From Wurfbainia villosa (Eukaryota; Streptophyta; Magnoliopsida; Zingiberales; Zingiberaceae), in assembly GCA_025175895.1 (NCBI GenBank), contig CM045988.1:87827137-87891136 (forward strand): 64,000 nt of DNA. The letters run 5' to 3'. A program made the position numbers and the translations under genes. Positions 58,400 through 64,000 of this stretch are shown here, one piece after another. Below the pieces are notes generated by a model. It was not told the DNA's origin. It saw only the letters and a program-made list of their open reading frames with translations, and searched no databases. Each line of letters opens with the position of its first letter. Positions within the stretch are counted from its first letter, which is position 1.

Positions 58400-58820
58400 T
58401 TCGTCGCTAATATAACAATCACAAACAAAATTTAAGATCGTCGTAAATAAACGTACCAATATTATTAATTGTTGGAAAAAAATATAAAGCTTGCGACGAA
58501 ATAATTATTCGTCGCTAATAATTATACCATTAGCGACGAATTATTTGAAAATCGTCACTAATATAGAAGTCGACTAAAAAATATTTTGTGCCCTGTCCAG
58601 TTGAGTGATGAACTCCACCAGTCAACTGCATGTTCATGTTAGATCGAACTACGACTGCGATTTGCGACGAAAAAAATATTTCGTCGCTAATAATTATAAG
58701 TTTAGCGATGAAACTCTATATTTTGTCGCTAAAGTATTAATATTAGCGACGTCAATATGAATATTCGTCGCTAAGTGTCCTCAACTTAGCGACGAAATAA
58801 GGTAAAATCGTCGTTAATGT
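58400..58820 (+). repeat. CACTA2 left subterminal array
   Basis: About ten copies of TTCGTCGCTAA / TTAGCGACGAA and variants. From 58568 to 58640 a foreign-looking block follows (gtcgactaaaaaatatttt, gtgccctgtccagttgag, agtcaactgc). This block matches the palindrome module of the LTR at 32010-32684. Confidence 0.85.
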
Positions 58821-59633
58821 TTGACTAAAATTCCTGCCCTCATCTGTTCATGCTAGTTTTTCCTCTTTCTTCGTCCGCCCGATCACCGTCTCCTATTCGT
58901 CGCCGGCTCCAACTCCAACTCCGTTAGCACCCCTTCTTCACTTTGCCTTCGCCTCCGACTCATGTCGGTATCCCATTCTCCTCTCCGACTCTAATTTTCT
59001 CTCGCCTTCGCCTCCTTCTCAGCACCCCCTTCTTCTGCCTCCACCGATATCCTCTTCCGCTCTTCGCATCTAGCTCGCCCACGACCATCTCTCCACCTCC
59101 GCCCCCAGATCCGCCTCGGCTTAGGTAAGAATTTTTCATAGGTTAAGGTTAAGTAGAAATTGAAAATTTTAGAATGATAATTTTAGTTTTATTTGTATGC
59201 TTACGATAAAAGGATTGCTTAAAGTTAATTTGTTGCTTAGATGATAAATTTTCATTATAATTTAGAGTTAATTTGATGCTTAGGTGAAAACTTTAGAGAT
59301 ATTTTGATATTTAGATGATCATTTTAGGATTATTTTGCCGATTTTAGAATTATTTTGAAGATCATTTTCATGAGGATTAGATTTTAATGCTTAGATAATA
59401 AATTTAGGATTAAATTGATGCTTAGATGCTAATTTTAGAGTCATTTTGATGCTTAAATAATAAGCTTATGGTTATTTTGATATTTAAATCATAAATTTTA
59501 TGATTAATTTCTATGTGATCAATAAATTTAAGTTGCTAAAATAATTATATTAAAAGTTACCATCAAATATATTTATAAGACTTATTTATTAAATAATTTG
59601 ACATTTAATATATGTTTAACAAGGATTTAAAAT

Positions 59634-62600
59634 ATGGATAAAAATTGGATAATGATTAAGAATCAGATTAGTCCTGAATATATAAATGGATTGAATTAGT
59701 TTTTTAATATGGCAGAGAATTACATGATCAATTTGAATTTATCAAAAATTTATTGTCCATGTCAACGATGTGACAATTTATTTAAATATAAATTGAATTA
59801 TGTGTGAGAATATCTTTATAGGTGGGGATTTGATAAATTATATAAAGTCTGGAACTTTCATGCAGAAGCTTCTACATCACCCGTTAATATAAATATTATC
59901 AATTAATGAAGATGGAAATGATTTTAATGTTGGAGTAGATTATTTCGAAAATGATTTTGAAGATATGTTTACTGATTTACAAAATGCATAAAAAAGAAAC
60001 AACAATGAGTCTCAATCAGATGATATCAATGAAAACACGAATGCAAATGATTTTAAATGAAGTTATACTTCAATGTTTAAAGAAGCACAAAAAGAACTAT
60101 ATCACAATTGTACTAATTTTTCGGTATTCAATTTTGTGATGAAGCTAATGCATATGAAGGTGTTAAATGGCTGGAGCAATAAATCTTTTGATATATTACT
60201 TCAGTTATTACAAGAGGCATTTCCCAAATCGAATGTGATTTAAAACTTTCTAATATTATTAAAAGAGTTAGGATTGACATATAAGAAGATACATGTATGT
60301 AAAAATAATTGTATATTATTTTGGGAAGAGCACGAGAATAAGGATACATGCTCAGTGTGCAAGGAGCCTAGATACAAGTACGACAGGATGAATAAGAAAG
60401 AGAATTCTTAGAAAATTCTTCGGTATTTCCCTTTGAAATCGAGACTTAAGCGATTGTTTATTTCGAAGTATATAGCAAAAGATATGAGATGACATAAAGA
60501 AAAGTGAGTTGAAATAGATGATGTATTATGACACCCAGCTGATAGTGAATTGTGGAAAAAATTTGACAATGCACATGAATTATTTGTTTGTGATCCACGA
60601 AATATTCATTTAGGGTTGGCTACTGACGATTTTAATCCGTTTGAAAATATGTCAAATGCTTATAGTATGTGACTTATTATACTTGTGAATTATAATTTGC
60701 CACCATGAAAAATGATGAAGCCACCATACTTGATTATGTCTCTTTTAATTCTTGGGCCTAAATCACTTGACAAAGAGATAGATGTATATCTGTTGGTGCA
60801 ATCGGCCCAAGTCATGATTGACCAGACTCGAGTTTGACTCGAGTAGTATTTTGATGTTTGATATTGATGTTTGACAATATGTTGGAGAGATTGTTGGTGC
60901 AATCGACCCAGGTCATGATTGACTATTTGACTATATGGTTGACTTGGGGTTGACCATATGATGGAGAAGTCCAAGTGGGACACTTGGCAATAGGAAAATT
61001 CAAGTCATGGGTACTTGGCATGAAAAGTCCAAGTATGAGTCTTGGCAAGGGAAAGTCCAAGCTTGAGTCTTGGCATTTGGAAAGTCCAACATTGGATTGG
61101 CATGAAAAGTCCAAGGGTGTAGTCTTGGTCACATAAGTTCAAGGGTGTAGTCTTGGTGATGAAAGTCCAAGTCATGGGTACTTGGCATTTGGGAAGTCTA
61201 AGGGTTGATATTGGCGGCGTAAAGTCCAAGAGTGGAGTCTTAGTAGTATAAGTCCAATGGTTGGCGGCATAAAGTCCAAGCGGAGTCTTGGCAGCATAAG
61301 TCCAATGTGCCTTGGCGGAGTAGACCACATTAGCATGACAATAGCTGATGGAAGCACTTGAAGGCTAGCATATAGATGAACAAGTCAGGGATGATTTAGA
61401 GGATCCGATAGGCGTGAGGCTGATAGAGGTAGCTAGAAGGCTTAGGTCTAGGCTATGGGTGATCTAGCAAATATGAGAGCATCATACTTGGTATTAAACC
61501 TCATGGTTGAGGTTTGTTAGTCGACTAGGGTTATGGACGGTCGGTGGCGGTGTTTGACACTTGGCGGTAGAGTCGACACTCGTGATCATTGCCATAAGTC
61601 GACTAGGGCTCATTGCGACAAAAACAACCCGGTGATCGGCCGTGTCATGAGCAATCGGTGATGGGTGGCGATCGTATCATGGATAACAGTCGACTGATGG
61701 TTGAGTTTACGAGCACAGAACGTTCAGTAGCCTACAGGGCAGCCGGCTACGACGTTGGCAGTCGACTGCCAACTGATCCGTTGGAGTTTTTCCAGCGTAG
61801 ATCAAGTCGTTGTCTCACAATGGCTACAGGAGCAGTCGACTGATGGTCTCGATTAGTCGACTGCTAGGTGAAATCCAGCTTGAATGCAAGTTATAAAAGC
61901 AGCTCGTGGAGAGGATTTTTGGTATGGTTCTTTGAGGAGATTTGGGGTGATTTGCTAGTGTAATTTGGGGTCTCCAAGTGTAACTCAAGCAACCAAACAA
62001 GCAAGCTTCTAAAAGATCGGTTGTAAATTTTTCTTTGCATTCTTTTGTTGTATTTCATTTGTAATTGCTTGTTTTACTTTGTATTATTGTTGTAATCGTT
62101 ATAAGAGATTTCTCCACCTCCAACTTGTTGTCAAGAAGGAGTATTTTTTATTAGTGGTGTTGCTTGCATCGTTAGAGCTCGTTTGAGCTCAATCTGTGGA
62201 GTAGGAACCATACGGTTCCGAACAACGTTATATCTCGTGTTGTGTTTGTGCATTTTGGTTATTTGTATTTGTTGTTATCATTATTCCGTTGTGTATAACA
62301 AGTTTTGTAGCAAGCACGATCAAATTCTGTGAATCGACGATAACGCTATTCACCCCCCTCTAGCAGGCGCATAGGTCCTAAAAATACCTACGACCTCTGA
62401 TAAACGAACTGAAGGAGCTATGGGATGACAAGTGAAAGCATATGAGACATCGACTGAACAAGTATTTCAATTACATATTGTTGTGATGTGGATAATTCAC
62501 AACTTTTCTGCATATGGGATCATTTCTGAATGGAGCACAAAGGGTTATAAAGCATGTCTAGTATGTCTGCATGAAACTAAATCTCAAGGATTAAGGAGTA

Positions 62601-62700
62601 AAATATGCTACATATATCACCGTCAATTCTTGAATGTGCCACACCCATGGCGTAGAAATAAAAATTTCAATGGAAATGTTGAAAAAGAATAACCACCACG
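59634..62700 (+). pseudogene. TNP2-type transposase of CACTA2, broken and interrupted
   Basis: ATG at 59634 gives MDKNWIMIKNQISPEYINGL then a TAG. Pieces follow CACTA1 in order: CPCQRCDNLF, KVLNGWSNKSFDILL (60159), VCKEPRYKYDRMNKKEN (60355), DPRNIHLGLATDDFNPFE (60594), MKPPYLIMSLLILGPKSLDK (60715). After the solo LTR come YLRPLINELKELWDDK (62387) and IISEWSTKGYKACLVCLHET (62519). Stops are frequent. Three TGA codons (60058, 60490, 60670) are at the same places as TGA codons in CACTA1. At about 60321 it keeps TGG where CACTA1 has TGA. Non-functional. Confidence 0.9.
60791..62383 (+). repeat. Solo LTR inside CACTA2, with TSD
   Basis: 1593 bp starting TGTTGGTGCAATCGGCCC and ending tcctaaaa (the expected CA end is mutated). 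The target duplication is atatc (60786-60790) / atacc (62384-62388); intact CACTA1 reads gtatacctacg at this point, which confirms the site. Related to the LTR at 34856-36412: ccaag/cttgg array (60965-61330), palindrome words (61540-61860), hairpin cgttgtctcacaatg (61808-61822), TATA-like ttataaaagc (61891). No internal sequence is attached. Confidence 0.9.
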
Positions 62701-64000
62701 AAAAATTCTCAAAACACATGACCGGTGATGAGAGAAAATTCTTAACAATCAACAACATTAGCAAAGAGAAAGTGTCTTTTGGAAATAGTGGTAAACTTAA
62801 GATCCTAGGAAAATGGACAATTGAGGTATCCCCAAACCTTGCAATTCACAAAGTATTATTAGTAAAAAATATGAAATTTAATTTGTTTAGTGTAAGTCAA
62901 TTATGTGATGCCAATTTTGATGTTCAATTTGATTCTTATAAATGCTTTATAAGACACAAAAATCAAAATGATTGCATGTTAGTAGGTTTTAGGAAATCAA
63001 ATATATACTATGTTGATTTATCCTATGCTACTAACGCTTCTACTAAGTGTCTTATTGCAAAAGAAGAAAAGAGTTGGCTATGACATAGGAGGCTAGGGCA
63101 CATCAACATGAAAAATATTGCCGAAATAGCCAAGATGAAGCTAGTCAAGGGGTTGCCAAAAGTCAAGTATCTTAAGGACAAAATGTGTGATGCATGCCAA
63201 GAAGGAAAGCAATCAAGATCATCACACAAAGGTAAAACTTTACTTAGTACCGCTTTACCTTTAGAACTATTGCATGTTGATTTATTTGATTGTCATAGTA
63301 CTCCCTCCATGATTGGTAGTAAATATTATCTAGTAATAGTAGATGATTTTTCTAGATTTACTTGGGTATTCTTCATGAAACATAAGGATGAAACCCTAGG
63401 AATAATCATAGGCTTTAGCAAAAGAGTAGAGAATGAAAAGAATCTCAAAATCAATCGGATCCGTAGTGATCATGGTGGAGAATTTGAGAATTCTAACTTC
63501 TCAAAATTTTGCCTAAAACAAGAGTACAAGCATGAATTTTCTTGTCCTAGAACACCTCAACAAAATAGGGTGGTGGAAAGGAAAAATCGTGCCCTACAAG
63601 AAGCGACTAGGACTATGCTTAATGAATATTCTCTACCTAGCTATTTGTGGGCAGAAGCGGTCAACACCGCTTGCTATATCCAAAATAGGGTTTTAATTCA
63701 TAGGTTTTTAGGAAAAAACCCATTTGAATTATGGAATGGTACATTTCCAATAATTCACTATTTCAAAGTCTTTGGATGCAAGGTTTACATTTTAAACACC
63801 AAAGACAACCTCGGTAAATTTAAATCCAAAGCGGATGAAGGAATCCTAGTTGGATACTCATCCACTAGTATAGGATATAGAGTTTATAATAAGAGAACTC
63901 AAAAGATTGAGGAATCCTCAAATGTCCAATTTGATGAAACCCCAAATACTTACCCTAGGAAATCTCCCATTGATAATGATATCAATGACAAAAATCAAAT
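62701..64000 (+). pseudogene. Ty1/copia pol fragment: protease end, GAG-pre-integrase and integrase
   Basis: The frame starts abruptly inside the protease region (SKHMTGDERKF; the catalytic Asp-Ser-Gly is missing). It continues through LLVKNMKFNLFSVSQLCDAN and HRRLGHINM with CDAC (integrase zinc domain, H-x4-H and C-x2-C) into the integrase core. The core keeps the D,D,E residues: HVDLFD, IRSDHGGEFENSNF and VVERKNRALQEATRTM. A single TGA at 63081 replaces the tryptophan codon before HRRLGH. From 63084 the frame is open for more than 300 codons to the window end (KVFGCKVYILNTKDNLGKF, DEGILVGYSS). RT and RNase H lie outside. Lineage is probably Sirevirus-like; this is an inference. Confidence 0.88.

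Larger units (their letters stand above)
58376..62700 (+). mobile_element. CACTA2, second copy of the CACTA1 family, 5' part
   Basis: Left end CACTACGAGAAATCG at 58376, then a subterminal array of the same TTAGCGACGAA motif (58400-58820), a C-rich leader (58850-59125) and a TNP2-type transposase remnant collinear with CACTA1. It is interrupted by the solo LTR at 60791-62383. The match to CACTA1 ends at about 62700, where copia pol sequence begins. The rest of the transposon is not in the window. Confidence 0.9.

Overview
The window looks like nuclear DNA from a flowering plant, probably a GC-rich-gene monocot. My guess is a Zingiberales-type genome, from codon composition and repeat style only, not from a database match. 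It holds one ordinary host gene, an intron-less chloroplast J-domain co-chaperone (J20/DJC26-like) at 53267-53836. Almost everything else is nested transposable elements, most of them broken.

Layout. (1) 1-25290 is a Sirevirus-type Ty1/copia array: the 3' end of one internal region (1-1146), an LTR (1147-9937) split by a CACTA transposon (CACTA1, 1429-9032), then PBS and gag (9940-11597). The gag joins a decayed Ty3/gypsy Tekay/Del-like element with 3.5-kb LTRs (11599-22692). Next come a foldback or SINE-like insert (22702-23236), the Sirevirus 3' end and its 3' LTR (23842-25290). (2) 25291-28361 is low-information AT-rich DNA with a repeat-rich block at 27770-28240. (3) 28362-52850 appears to be a minus-strand CACTA (CACTA3) split by about 21 kb of nested insertions. 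These are a minus-strand LARD-like LTR element (28673-32009), an LTR fragment, and a minus-strand gag-only LTR element (32685-50075). That last element itself carries a hAT-type MITE, a solo LTR, two TRIMs and a second, plus-strand gag-only element (42091-48964). (4) 52860-58375 is the gene island with the J20-like gene. (5) 58376-64000 is a second copy of the CACTA1 family (CACTA2), interrupted by a solo LTR with target-site duplication (60791-62383) and then by a copia pol fragment that runs off the window.

How the parts relate. The gag-only elements (a TR-GAG architecture: LTR, PBS, gag, about 1.8 kb of UTR, PPT, LTR) share LTR regulatory modules with the Sirevirus: CAGTCGACTG palindromes, a CGTTGTCTCACAACG hairpin and a TATA box in the same order. 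They are therefore probably non-autonomous Sirevirus relatives that use pol supplied in trans. The most unusual signal is that the same palindrome clusters, and in one place about 45 bp of flanking sequence, also occur in the subterminal regions of the CACTA DNA transposons, which are unrelated by mechanism. Many coding remnants are broken by TGG-to-TGA or TAG changes, as expected from deamination of methylated cytosines.
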